Assembly: GCF_945957355.1 (NCBI RefSeq)
Contig: NZ_CAMFKM010000003.1
Coordinates: 310,001-374,000, forward strand
Direction of reading: 5' to 3'
DNA: 64,000 bases
Source of the DNA: an uncultured Reyranella sp.
Lineage (GTDB): Bacteria > Pseudomonadota > Alphaproteobacteria > Reyranellales > Reyranellaceae
Below the pieces are notes generated by a model. That model had not been told where the DNA came from. It did not search any database and saw only the letters and a program-made list of their open reading frames with translations. Made by a program: the position numbers and the translations under genes. Shown piece after piece: positions 51,417 to 60,177 of this stretch. How positions within the stretch are numbered: position 1 is the stretch's first letter; the number at the start of each line of letters is the position of its first letter.

Positions 51417-52210
51417 GCGGCTCCTTGCAACGCATATACGCCCTCGTGTTGCGCCATATCTATCTCTGGCGCAGCTCGATCATGCGCTTGGTCGATTCGA
51501 TCTACTGGCCGGCCGTGCAGATGGTGATGTGGGGCTTCATGACCCAGTACCTTCTGCCCCAGGCATCGTTCGTGGCGCAGGCAGCCGGTGTGCTGCTGTC
51601 GGGACTGTTGCTGTGGGAGGTCGTGGTCCGCGGCAACCTCTCGCTGTCGATCGCTTTCCTGGAAGAGATCTGGTCGCGCAACCTCGGCCATCTCTTCGTC
51701 AGTCCCATCCGTTCCTGGGAATTGGCCGCCGGCATCATCGTCGCGTCGCTGCTGCGCACCCTGCTGGGCATGATCCCGGTCTCGCTGCTGGCCTGGGCGT
51801 TCTTCGGCTACTCGATCTACACGCTCGGCCTGCCGCTGCTCGCCTTCTTCGTGATCCTGCAGATGTTCTCCTGGTCGATCGGGCTCGCCATGTCGGGCCT
51901 CGTGATGCGGGTGGGGCAGAGCGCGGAGAGCTTCGCCTGGGCGGCCGTCTTCGTCCTGATGCCGGTGAGCGGAGTCTACTATCCCGTCTCGGTATTGCCG
52001 CACTGGCTGCAGGTCGTCGCCTGGGGATTGCCGCCGGCCTACATCTTCGAGGGCATGCGCTCCATCATGCTGGAGAACACGGTCCATTGGGACCTGCTGG
52101 CCGTCGCTTTCGGGCTGTCGGCCGTCTACCTGGTAATCGGTTTCCAGGTGTTCCAGTGGTTCTTCCGCTCCTCGCGCCAGGCCGGTTCCCTCCTCGGGCA
52201 AGGTGAGTAG
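51413..52210 (+). CDS. ABC-2 type exporter permease
   Basis: A 265-residue membrane protein starting MSGSLQRIYALVLRH at ATG 51413, with about six helices. The ABC-2 core is MRLVDSIYWPAVQMVMWGFM, EEIWSRNLGHLFVSPIRSWE (the conserved N-terminal region) and FVLMPVSGVYYPVSVLPHWLQ, the hallmark loop of ABC-2 exporters. It is coupled to its ATPase by a 4-bp overlap. Substrate unknown; the family covers lipids, polysaccharides and drugs. Confidence 0.9.
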   Translation: MSGSLQRIYALVLRHIYLWRSSIMRLVDSIYWPAVQMVMWGFMTQYLLPQASFVAQAAGVLLSGLLLWEVVVRGNLSLSIAFLEEIWSRNLGHLFVSPIRSWELAAGIIVASLLRTLLGMIPVSLLAWAFFGYSIYTLGLPLLAFFVILQMFSWSIGLAMSGLVMRVGQSAESFAWAAVFVLMPVSGVYYPVSVLPHWLQVVAWGLPPAYIFEGMRSIMLENTVHWDLLAVAFGLSAVYLVIGFQVFQWFFRSSRQAGSLLGQGE

Positions 52211-52236
52211 AATAGGGCCGTTTCCGGAGGTGAGTG

Positions 52237-52632
52237 ATGTTCAAGCACGTGATGGTTCCCGCTCTTCTATCGCTCGCCGCCGCAGCGTGTTCGACCGTAG
52301 ACAAATTGGGCAGCGAGCCCATCAAGCCGCCGAAGCCCGTGCCGGCTTGGTCGAGCGTCTATACAGTCCCCTATGACTCGATGGTGACCTGCCTCGCGGC
52401 CCCGGCGGCCAGCGGCTTCGTGGTGAACATCGAGCCGTCGTCGGCGCCGGGGACGACGACGGTCCTCTACGTGCCGCAGAGCGCCCCGCAGGCGGAGTCG
52501 CGCTATGTCGTGAAGCGCGTGCCCGACGGCACGATCCAGGTCGACTGGATCCGCGTCGGCACGGTGGGCGGTCTCGACTGGCTCGACGTGCAGGCCCGCC
52601 AGCGCGCCAACCGCTGCGGCGGGATCGGCTGA
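52237..52632 (+). CDS. hypothetical lipoprotein
   Basis: A 131-residue lipoprotein. ATG 52237 has SD GGAGG at 6-nt spacing; the track's GTG is one codon upstream. Signal MFKHVMVPALLSLAAAAC with lipobox AAAC, then a Pro/Lys linker (EPIKPPKPVPAWSSVYTVPY) and a small beta domain (FVVNIEPSSAPGTTTVLYVP, RYVVKRVPDGTIQVDWIRVG) ending in NRCGGIG. I do not recognise the family. It converges on mepA with a 5-bp gap. Confidence 0.72.
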   Translation: MFKHVMVPALLSLAAAACSTVDKLGSEPIKPPKPVPAWSSVYTVPYDSMVTCLAAPAASGFVVNIEPSSAPGTTTVLYVPQSAPQAESRYVVKRVPDGTIQVDWIRVGTVGGLDWLDVQARQRANRCGGIG

Positions 52633-52637
52633 TCCGG

Positions 52638-53465
52638 CTACCGGGCGTTCAGCACCGCAGTACAGGCCGCCGGCAGCTTCGGCCGGTAGGGCTTGGGCGG
52701 GGTGGTCGGCGGCACGAGCGGTGCCTTGCGGAACCATGATTCGAGCGCTTCGCCACAGCCGTCGTCGTGCGCATAGTCGGCCTGCGGCTGGCACTGCGGA
52801 TTGCCCGGCGGGCAGTAGAGTCTCACGTGGAAATGCGAATCGTGCCCGTACCAGGGGACCAGCTTGCGCAGCCACGAACGGTCGCCCCCGACCGTCTGGC
52901 AGAGCCGCTGCTTGATCCATTTGTTCACGAACATGCGGTCGAGGTTCGGCATCTGCGCGGCCGTTCTCAGCAGGAATACATGCTGCTCGTTGAAGACCGA
53001 GTCGTCGATCCCGCTGTCGTCGGCGAGCACCAGAGAGCGCAGGCGGGGATTTTCGCGGTCGGTGGGCGTGCGGCGCGCCCCGGGCTGCCGTTCGAACCAG
53101 ATGTCGGCATCGAGCCCGACCTGGTGGCTGGCATGGCCCGACGGGGCGGGCCCGCCACGCGGCTGGCCGATGTCGCCGATGTAGAGATGCGCCTGGCCGG
53201 CGGCCCGGATCTTCTCCGACAGGGTCTTGATAAACTCGATCGTGACCGGCTGGCCCCAGTAGCGGTTGCGGCTGACGCGGATGGCTTCATAGCCGGGCCC
53301 TTCCAACGGCAGCGCCTGCGCGCCCTGCAGGCAACCCGCGGTATAGAAACCGATCGACTGCGTCGGCCCGGGTGCCGGCGTCATCACGGTGGCCCAGTCA
53401 TCGGCGCGGGCCGCGTTCGTGAGGAAAAGGAGGGCCGCGAGCAGCGGAATCGCGAAGCGCATCAT
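52638..53465 (-). CDS. mepA: penicillin-insensitive murein endopeptidase
   Basis: Cuts D-Ala-meso-DAP cross-links of peptidoglycan in the periplasm. Start 53465 (MMRFAIPLLAALLFLTNAARA, a signal peptide) gives 275 residues; the longer track start overlaps the divergent gene. The LAS zinc site is visible: PSGHASHQVGLDADIWFE (H-x6-D) and DSHFHVRLYCPPGN (HxH). The paired cysteines CLQGAQALP and others are family features. Divergent from the enoyl-CoA hydratase gene with about 37 bp between starts. Confidence 0.93.
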   Translation of the reverse strand: MMRFAIPLLAALLFLTNAARADDWATVMTPAPGPTQSIGFYTAGCLQGAQALPLEGPGYEAIRVSRNRYWGQPVTIEFIKTLSEKIRAAGQAHLYIGDIGQPRGGPAPSGHASHQVGLDADIWFERQPGARRTPTDRENPRLRSLVLADDSGIDDSVFNEQHVFLLRTAAQMPNLDRMFVNKWIKQRLCQTVGGDRSWLRKLVPWYGHDSHFHVRLYCPPGNPQCQPQADYAHDDGCGEALESWFRKAPLVPPTTPPKPYRPKLPAACTAVLNAR

Positions 53466-53502
53466 CTTGTTGCCACGATAGTCGCTCGCTAAGACTTTGC
53501 CC

Positions 53503-54303
53503 ATGGCCGACTATGAGTTCCTCACTATCGACCGGCAGGGCGCCGTCACCTTCCTGACACTCAACCGGCCGCAGCGGCGCAATGCGCTGACGCACCGGAT
53601 GATGCTGGAACTGGAGGATGCCTTCGTGGGCGTCGGCAACGACGCGGCCTGCCGCGTGCTGGTTCTTCGCGGGGCGGGCGGGCATTTCTGCGCCGGGGGC
53701 GATCTCGACACGATGGCCGACCTGCCGCCCGTGCCGCCGGGTGGCACGGACCCGCTGCTCCCGACCTATCGCCAGTTCGGCAACGCGCTGCTGGCGCTGG
53801 AAGCCCTGCCGCAAGCCACCATCGCGGTGGTCGAAGGCTCGGCGGTCGGGGCGGGCTTCGGCATGGCCTGCTGTTCGGACGTCGTCATCCTGCGCGAGGA
53901 CGCCCGTTTCGGTATTCCCGAACCGAAGGTGGGCTTCATCCCGTCGCAGATCATACCGTTCCTGGTTCGGCGGCTCGGAGAAGGGCCGGTCCGCGATCTG
54001 GCGGTGACGGGTCGCGTGATCGATGCGGCCGAGGCGTATCGCCTGGGCGTGGGACGCTATCCCTGCCTGACGGACGCCGACGTCGAAGCCACGCTTCAGG
54101 GTCTGCTCGATGACATCCTGAAGATGGAACCCAAGGCGTTGGCCGTGGCCAAACGGCTGGTCCTGTCCTGCGCGAAGAAGGACGATCTCGACGTACTCGA
54201 CGAGGCGGCCGCGAGCCTGGTCGGCCTGCTGCGCGAGCCGGAGGCGGCCGAGGGCATCCGGCATTTCATGGCGAAGACGACGCCCTCATGGGCCAAGAGG
54301 TAG
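53503..54303 (+). CDS. enoyl-CoA hydratase/isomerase family protein
   Basis: A 266-residue crotonase-fold enzyme. ATG 53503 (MADYEFLTIDRQG) is chosen; the track begins with a TTG two codons upstream. The CoA oxyanion-hole elements are LRGAGGHFCAGGDLDTM and VEGSAVGAGFGMACCSDVVI. The general-base Glu of the hydratase site is at IPEPKVGF, suggesting hydratase or isomerase activity. It is separated by 2 bp from the TauD-like gene, so the two are co-transcribed. Confidence 0.9.
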   Translation: MADYEFLTIDRQGAVTFLTLNRPQRRNALTHRMMLELEDAFVGVGNDAACRVLVLRGAGGHFCAGGDLDTMADLPPVPPGGTDPLLPTYRQFGNALLALEALPQATIAVVEGSAVGAGFGMACCSDVVILREDARFGIPEPKVGFIPSQIIPFLVRRLGEGPVRDLAVTGRVIDAAEAYRLGVGRYPCLTDADVEATLQGLLDDILKMEPKALAVAKRLVLSCAKKDDLDVLDEAAASLVGLLREPEAAEGIRHFMAKTTPSWAKR

Positions 54304-54305
54304 AC

Positions 54306-55142
54306 ATGCGAAACTATCGCCACATTGAAGTGAGGCCGGTCGCTGGCGCCCTGGGCGCGGAGATCCACGGCGTCGACATCGCACAGGATCTCGACGCGGA
54401 AGTCGTGGCGGAGATGCGCCAGGCCTTCCTCGACCATCTCGTGATCTTCCTGCGCGATCAGACCGTGACGCCGCTGCAGCAGCTCGCCTTCGCGCGGAAG
54501 TTCGGCGAACCCGTCGAGTATCCTCAGCTCAAGGGGCTGCCGGAATCGCCGATGATCACGCCGGTGGTGAAGCTCGAGCACGAGCGCAACAATTTCGGCG
54601 GCATCTGGCACTCCGACACGACGTACCTGCAGATGCCGCCGATGGGCAGCATGCTGCTGGCGCGCGAGGTGCCGCCATTCGGTGGCGATACGATGTTCGC
54701 CAACCAGTACCTGGCCTACGAGGCGTTGTCGGACGGGCTGCGGGCGACACTCGACGGGCTGGTCGGCGTCAGCTCTTCCGCCAAGGCCGATGTCACCAAG
54801 ACCCGCGAGGACCGCATGAAGGCCGCGGGTGCCGAGCTGAAGGTGATGACGGCGGAGCATCCGATCGTGCGGACGCACCCGGAGACCGGCCGCAAGGCGC
54901 TCTACACATCCGATGCCCATACCGCCCACATCAAGGGCTGGGCGGAGAAGGAGAGCCTGCCGCTGCTGCGCTTCCTGTGGGAGCACCAGACGCGGCCGGA
55001 ATTCACCTGCCGCTTCCGCTGGGAACCGGGTTCGCTGGCCTTCTGGGACAATCGCTGCGCCATGCACAACCCGATCAACGATTACCACGGCTTCCGGCGC
55101 GTCATGCATCGGATCACGCTGGCCGGCGACAAGCCGCGATAG
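54306..55142 (+). CDS. TauD/TfdA-family 2-oxoglutarate dioxygenase
   Basis: A 278-residue Fe(II)/2OG oxygenase. ATG 54306 (MRNYRHIEVRPVAG), with AGAGG nearby, is preferred to the track GTG. The iron ligands are the HxD of GIWHSDTTYLQMPPMGSML and the distal His in NDYHGFRRVMHRITLAG; the 2OG-binding Arg follows (RRVMHR). Relatives remove sulfite from taurine or oxidise other small acids. The start is 2 bp after the enoyl-CoA hydratase stop, and the CNNM gene begins 11 bp after its stop. Confidence 0.9.
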   Translation: MRNYRHIEVRPVAGALGAEIHGVDIAQDLDAEVVAEMRQAFLDHLVIFLRDQTVTPLQQLAFARKFGEPVEYPQLKGLPESPMITPVVKLEHERNNFGGIWHSDTTYLQMPPMGSMLLAREVPPFGGDTMFANQYLAYEALSDGLRATLDGLVGVSSSAKADVTKTREDRMKAAGAELKVMTAEHPIVRTHPETGRKALYTSDAHTAHIKGWAEKESLPLLRFLWEHQTRPEFTCRFRWEPGSLAFWDNRCAMHNPINDYHGFRRVMHRITLAGDKPR

Positions 55143-55153
55143 GGGAGCTGCAC

Positions 55154-56464
55154 ATGTCGGGAGCGGGAGGATTGCTGGCGGTCCTGGTGCTGGTCGCGGC
55201 CAACGGGTTCTTCGTGGCTGCGGAATTCTCGCTGGTGGCCGTTCGCCGCAGCCGGGTGATCGAACTGGCCGCCTCGGGACGGATGAACGCCCAGGCACTG
55301 ATACGCGCGCTCGACCATTTGGATTCCAACCTTGCCGCCACGCAACTCGGCATCACCATCTCGTCGCTGGCGCTGGGCTGGATCGGCGAACCGGCGATCG
55401 GTCACCTGATCGAAAAGCCACTGGCGGACCTTTGGGGCACGACCGCGGGCATCAGCGCCTACGCCATCGCCGTCGGCATCTCCTTCGTCCTCATCACGGC
55501 CCTGCACATCGTGCTGGGGGAGCTGGCGCCCAAGAGCCTCGCGCTCCAGCGCAGCGAAAGCACGGCGCTGTGGGTCGTCCGGCCGCTCGGCCTGTTCCGG
55601 TGGCTGCTCAGCCCGGCGATCCTGGTGCTGAACGGTATGGGCAACCTCGTGCTGAGGCTGTTCGGATTGCGGCCGGGAGCGGGCGAGGAGTCCCTGCATT
55701 CGCCTGGCGAGTTGAAGCTGCTGGTCGAGGCCAGCCAGGATGCCGGTCTCCTGCAGGATGCGCAGGAAGAGGTCGTCGTGCGTGCGCTCGACATCGGCAA
55801 CCGTCGCATCGGGGAAATCATGACGCCGCGCACGGAGCTCGACTGGATCGACGTCGCCGACGATCGCGACGAGATCGCGCGTTGGGTTCTCGAAAGCCCG
55901 CATGAGCAGATGCTGGTCGGGCGAGGGAGCATCGACAACCTGCTGGGCGCCGTCAGCAAGACGGACCTGTTGAACCAGATGCTGCGGGGCGGCCCGCTCG
56001 ATCCGGGCGCGGCGGTGGCGACGCCGCTGATGGTCCATGAGGCCATGCCGATCTTCAAGGTACTGGAGCAGTTCAAGAAGACGCCCGTGCGCCTGGCCGT
56101 CGTGGTCGACGAGTATGGCGGCATCGAGGGCATTGTCACCCAGGCCGACTTGCTGGAGGCGCTGGCGGGCGACCTTCCGGCGGCGCCCGGCGAGGATCCC
56201 GACGTGGTCGAACGCGAGGATGGCTCGCTGCTGATCGACGGCATGGCGCCCGTCCACGCGACGCTGGACCGCCTGCAGCTCGACAAGCTGCCGGTCAGCA
56301 CCAGGTTCCACACGATCGCGGGCTTTGCGCTGGCCCAGCTCGGTCATCTGCCGGTGGCCGGCGAGCAGTTCACCTACGAAGACTGGACCTTCGAGATCGT
56401 CGACATGGATGGACGGCGCATCGACAAGCTGCTGGCGCGCCGGACGCCGACGCTCGAGGCTTAG
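55154..56464 (+). CDS. CNNM/CorC (UPF0053, hemolysin-like) membrane protein
   Basis: A 436-residue protein starting MSGAGGLLAVLVLVAANGFF at ATG 55154. Layout: an N-terminal DUF21 with four helices and the family motif FFVAAEFSLVAVRRSRV, ATQLGITISSLALGWIGEP; a cytoplasmic CBS pair (IMTPRTELDWIDVADDRDE to VVVDEYGGIEGIVTQADLLE); and a C-terminal CorC_HlyC domain (FHTIAGFALAQLGHLP). Relatives transport or export magnesium. The gene ends before a REP-like repeat. Confidence 0.92.
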   Translation: MSGAGGLLAVLVLVAANGFFVAAEFSLVAVRRSRVIELAASGRMNAQALIRALDHLDSNLAATQLGITISSLALGWIGEPAIGHLIEKPLADLWGTTAGISAYAIAVGISFVLITALHIVLGELAPKSLALQRSESTALWVVRPLGLFRWLLSPAILVLNGMGNLVLRLFGLRPGAGEESLHSPGELKLLVEASQDAGLLQDAQEEVVVRALDIGNRRIGEIMTPRTELDWIDVADDRDEIARWVLESPHEQMLVGRGSIDNLLGAVSKTDLLNQMLRGGPLDPGAAVATPLMVHEAMPIFKVLEQFKKTPVRLAVVVDEYGGIEGIVTQADLLEALAGDLPAAPGEDPDVVEREDGSLLIDGMAPVHATLDRLQLDKLPVSTRFHTIAGFALAQLGHLPVAGEQFTYEDWTFEIVDMDGRRIDKLLARRTPTLEA

Positions 56465-56487
56465 GGCGGGATGACTGTGGTCAAGGG

Positions 56488-56559
56488 GAGCGCGCAACTC
56501 CAGTTGCGCTCATATTCTTTTAATCGACGAAGCCTGAGCGCCACTGGAGTGGCGCGCTC
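56488..56559. repeat. paired 24-bp REP-like palindromes in inverted orientation
   Basis: GAGCGCGCAACTCCAGTTGCGCTC (56488-56511; a 20-nt core can be cited as GCGCAACTCCAGTTGCGC) and its inverted relative at 56536-56559 (core GCGCCACTGGAGTGGCGC) each hold perfect 8-bp arms and agree with each other's reverse complement at 22 of 24 positions. The 24-bp AT-rich spacer lies between. It sits between two convergent genes, as bacterial REP/BIME units do, and could stop both transcripts. Confidence 0.7.
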
Positions 56560-56570
56560 CGATGAGTCCG

Positions 56571-59006
56571 TCAGCGCGTCGCCGGATTGAGTGTGATCGT
56601 GCCGACGGCGCTGCGCGCCGTTTCGGCGCGTGTGCCGCCGATGTTGATGTAGGCGAGCTTCTGCCAGGGTTGGACGAAGTTGCGGGCCCACGGCGAGAGC
56701 ATGTTGCCCGACTGGCCGAGCGGGGTCGCGAAGCGGCTGTTCTCGAGATCGCTGAAATCGTAGATGCCGCGATAGCCGGCGCCGTGCACGGCGTCGAACG
56801 GCCGGTTGCCCCTGAAGGAGGGGGAGGCGCGGTTCAGCGTCTGGTTGCCGCCGTCGGACGGGTAGCGCACCGATGCGATGTCGCGCAGCAGCGGCACGCC
56901 GTCGAACAGCGGATGGCGATGCACCGCGAAGTGTTCCCGTCCCCACTGCCATTTGGTCATGTCGGGACCCTGACGGCGCGCGATCCAGTCGAGCGCCCGG
57001 TCTAGCGCCAGTGCGATCGCATCCTCGCACGATTCGGCCGGCTTCGTGCCGCCGTCGTCGCACCAGCCCGGCTTGTCGCGCAGGATGCGGATCATCAGGG
57101 GTACATTGGGCACGGCGATCGAATTGAAGAGATCCTCGCCCAGCTCGTCGGCGAGCAGACCGCGCTGCAGCTCGGTGATCCAGGCATTGTAGATCAGGGG
57201 TTCGGGCCGGCTCGCCAGCATGAACATGTTCCAGCGGCTCAGCAGGTCGCGCGCCTGGGCGGCGCGAGTGTTGCGCGCTGCGCCCTTCAGGAGGTAGGGC
57301 AGCATCTCGGCGGCATCGAGCGTGAGATTGTCGGCCTGCATGACGATCATGCCGTAGACCGGATGGCGCTCGACCTCACCCAGAAGCTCGGCAGCGCGGC
57401 GCTGGCGATAGGGCTCGGCCCAGTCCTTGCTGATGAAATGGCGATAGTCGTCGGGCACCAGGCGGCCATTGGCGTTGACGATCACGCCGCCGACCGGATT
57501 GTAGACGCGGGGCAGCTCCTCGAACGGCACGAAGCCCGCCCAGTCGTATTCGGAAGTCCAGCCCGGCACCGGCATCGAGCCGTCGCCCTTGCGCCGGATC
57601 GGCACGCGCGCCGGAGAGATCAGGCCGATGTTCCCCGACGTGTCCGCATAGACCATGTTCTGCATGGGCGAGACGATGCGGCGGGCAGCCGAGAGAAATT
57701 CGTCCCAGTTCTGCGCCGAGCCGACGCGCGCAAAGCCCTCTGCCGAGGTGTCGGCGCCGTCGAGTGCGGTCGCCTGGAGGGCGAGCACATGTCCCTGGGG
57801 CGTGAGGTTCTCGCCGTGGCGGACGAAGTCGTCGATCACCGGACCATGGCGCGTCTCGCGCACGCGCATGGTGATCGGATCGCCCCAGGCAACCTTGATG
57901 GTCTCTTCCCGTACCGCGAAGGGGCGGGCGCCGTCGGGCGTGATGTATCGGTTGGGATCGGTCGGATCGACGCGCTCGACGAAGATGTCCTGGCTGTCGA
58001 GATTGGTGGTCGTGAAGCCCCAGCCGATGATTCCGTTGTGGCCCAGCACCACGGCCGGCGAGCCGGGCGAGGTGGCGCCGCGGATGTCGAACCCTGGTCC
58101 GATCAGGCGGGCGAGATACCAGACGCCCGGAAAGGAGAAGCCGAGATGCGGGTCGTTGGCGAGCAGCGGGCGCCCCGACACGGCGTGCGCGCCCGAGAGC
58201 ACCCACTCGTTGGACGCTTCACGCTTGCGCGTCACCTCGTTGTCGGTGCCGCGGAAAATCCGGTCGAGGTCGATGTCCTTCACGGCGGCCATGACCATCG
58301 AGAGGGTCGAGTCCTTGCTGTCGCCGGACGGCTCGATCAGGAACTTCACCCCGTCCTCGCCGATCTTCTGCGACAGCCGCAGGCGCAGCAGCTCGGCGCG
58401 CCAGTTGCCGTCGAGGCCGAGCGCCATGAGCTTGGCCCAGACCAGCGAATCGGCCGGCCGCCATGGCTCGGGCCGGTAGCCGCCCGCGGACAGGAGCTTG
58501 ATCAGCGTGAGTTCGAGGCCGAACTGCTGATCGTCGTCTGACAGCCAGGCATTCACGCCGGCGGCATAGGCGTCGAGCCGGGCGCGCATGGCGGGCGAGA
58601 GGGCATTCACGCTTTCCGACGCGCGCCGGTAGACGCCCAGGCCGCGCATCGTCCGGTCGCTGTCCACGAGGCCGTTGCCGACCAGGGCGGGCGGCACGAG
58701 TTCCGCCAGTCGTCCCTGGCCGATGCGGCGCATCAGCTCCATCTGCCAGAAGCGGTCCTGGGCGTGGACGTAGCCCAGGGCGAAGGAAGCATCGTCGATC
58801 GAGCCCGCGATGATGTGCGGGACCGCATTCTTGTCGCGCAGGATCTCGACTGGAGCCTTCAGGCCGGCCACGTCCATCGTGCCGCTGTAACTCGGAAGGG
58901 CGCCGTGTACGTGGAAGTAGGTACCGGTGAGGAAGACCGCGAGCGCCAGCGCCGTGCCGGCCAGAACCTTTCCGAGGACGGCAGCGACGCGGACCAACAG
59001 CCTCAC
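56571..59006 (-). CDS. penicillin acylase family protein (Ntn hydrolase, S45)
   Basis: An 811-residue precursor of the penicillin-acylase/AHL-acylase type. The N-terminal signal-anchor (VAAVLGKVLAGTALALAVFL) is followed by the alpha-chain motif APVEILRDKNAVPHIIAGS and ALGYVHAQDRFWQMELMRR. The beta chain begins at Ser265 in REASNEWVLSGAHAVSGRP, the autocatalytic nucleophile; PLLANDPHLGF and NNG-type residues follow. Natural substrates range from acyl-homoserine lactones to phenylacetylated compounds and are unknown here. Located in the periplasm by family. Confidence 0.9.
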   Translation of the reverse strand: MRLLVRVAAVLGKVLAGTALALAVFLTGTYFHVHGALPSYSGTMDVAGLKAPVEILRDKNAVPHIIAGSIDDASFALGYVHAQDRFWQMELMRRIGQGRLAELVPPALVGNGLVDSDRTMRGLGVYRRASESVNALSPAMRARLDAYAAGVNAWLSDDDQQFGLELTLIKLLSAGGYRPEPWRPADSLVWAKLMALGLDGNWRAELLRLRLSQKIGEDGVKFLIEPSGDSKDSTLSMVMAAVKDIDLDRIFRGTDNEVTRKREASNEWVLSGAHAVSGRPLLANDPHLGFSFPGVWYLARLIGPGFDIRGATSPGSPAVVLGHNGIIGWGFTTTNLDSQDIFVERVDPTDPNRYITPDGARPFAVREETIKVAWGDPITMRVRETRHGPVIDDFVRHGENLTPQGHVLALQATALDGADTSAEGFARVGSAQNWDEFLSAARRIVSPMQNMVYADTSGNIGLISPARVPIRRKGDGSMPVPGWTSEYDWAGFVPFEELPRVYNPVGGVIVNANGRLVPDDYRHFISKDWAEPYRQRRAAELLGEVERHPVYGMIVMQADNLTLDAAEMLPYLLKGAARNTRAAQARDLLSRWNMFMLASRPEPLIYNAWITELQRGLLADELGEDLFNSIAVPNVPLMIRILRDKPGWCDDGGTKPAESCEDAIALALDRALDWIARRQGPDMTKWQWGREHFAVHRHPLFDGVPLLRDIASVRYPSDGGNQTLNRASPSFRGNRPFDAVHGAGYRGIYDFSDLENSRFATPLGQSGNMLSPWARNFVQPWQKLAYINIGGTRAETARSAVGTITLNPATR

Positions 59007-59010
59007 CGGG

Positions 59011-60168
59011 TCAGCCGCCCAGATAGGAGAGGATCGTATCGCGGTCGCCGTCGAGGTCGGGCGCGGCGGGGCGTGTCGTCGGATCGGGGAAGGCAGACAT
59101 CTTGAGCGGGTTGCCCGCCAGCTTCAGCATGCCGCCGCTGCCGTCCGGCACGTCGACCAGCATGTTGCGCGCGGCAACCTGCGGATGGGCGATGGCCTGG
59201 GCGATGTTGTTGATCGGTCCGCAGGGCACGCCGCCCTTGGACACGACGGCGATCCAGTGGTCGGTCGTGTCGGTCTTCAGGACGGACTCGATCTCGTCCT
59301 TCAACTTCTTCTGGCTCTTCTGGCGCAGGGCATTCGACGCGTAGGCAGGGTCGGTCGCCATGTCGGGGCGGCCGAGCGCCTCGCACATCTTGATGAACAG
59401 GCTGTCGTTGCCGGCGGCGATGATCATCGAGCCGTCGGCCGTGGCGAAGGCCTCGAAGGGCGTGATGGTCGGGTGGCGCGCACCGAGCGGACCGGGGATC
59501 TCCTTCTCGACCGTGTAGCGCATGATCGCGTTCTCGAGCAGCGCGAGCTGGCAGTCGAACATCGCGATGTCGACCTTGGTCGATTCACCGGTCTTGAGCC
59601 GGTGCACGAGTGCCGCGTTCACGGCGACGGCCGTGTAGAGGCCCGCGCCGATGTCACCGATCGACATGCCGACCCGGCTGGGCGGCTGGCCCTCGTTGCC
59701 TGTGATGCTCATCATGCCGCCCTGGCCCTGCATGACCATGTCGTAGGCAGGGTCCTTGGAGTTCGGGCCGGTGTGGCCGAAGCCCGAGGCCGAGGCGTAG
59801 ATCAGCTTAGGGTACCTGGCGTGCAGCGTCTCCCAGCCGTAGCCCAGCTTCTCCATCGTGCCGGGGCGGAAGTTCTCGACCACCACGTCGGCCTTCTCGA
59901 GCAGCTTCTCGAAGATCTTGCGGTGCTCGTCGTTCTTGAGGTCGAGCGCGATGCTCTCCTTGCCGCGGTTCACCGAGGCGAAATAGGTCGACTTGCCGTT
60001 CACGAAGGGGCCGTAGGCACGGGCATCGTCGCCGCCCTTGGGCGGCTCGACCTTGATCACCCGGGCGCCCATTTCGGCCATCAGAAGGGTACAATAGGGG
60101 CCCGCCAGGATGCGGGAGAGATCGACGACGAGAATGCCCGACAGGGGGCCCTTGGTATTCTGGGTCAT
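59011..60168 (-). CDS. CaiB/BaiF family CoA-transferase
   Basis: A 385-residue family III CoA-transferase. Motifs: GILVVDLSRILAGPYCTLLMAEMGA at the N-terminus, VIKVEPPKGGDDARAYGPF (CoA site), NRGKESIALDLKN, and the catalytic Asp in SKDPAYDMVMQGQGGMMSI. C-terminal part FEAFATADGSMIIAAGNDSLF is conserved. It moves CoA between carboxylic acids; the donor and acceptor are unknown. It ends 4 bp before the penicillin-acylase start and may be co-transcribed with it. Confidence 0.92.
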   Translation of the reverse strand: MTQNTKGPLSGILVVDLSRILAGPYCTLLMAEMGARVIKVEPPKGGDDARAYGPFVNGKSTYFASVNRGKESIALDLKNDEHRKIFEKLLEKADVVVENFRPGTMEKLGYGWETLHARYPKLIYASASGFGHTGPNSKDPAYDMVMQGQGGMMSITGNEGQPPSRVGMSIGDIGAGLYTAVAVNAALVHRLKTGESTKVDIAMFDCQLALLENAIMRYTVEKEIPGPLGARHPTITPFEAFATADGSMIIAAGNDSLFIKMCEALGRPDMATDPAYASNALRQKSQKKLKDEIESVLKTDTTDHWIAVVSKGGVPCGPINNIAQAIAHPQVAARNMLVDVPDGSGGMLKLAGNPLKMSAFPDPTTRPAAPDLDGDRDTILSYLGG

Positions 60169-60177
60169 GCCCGGTTC

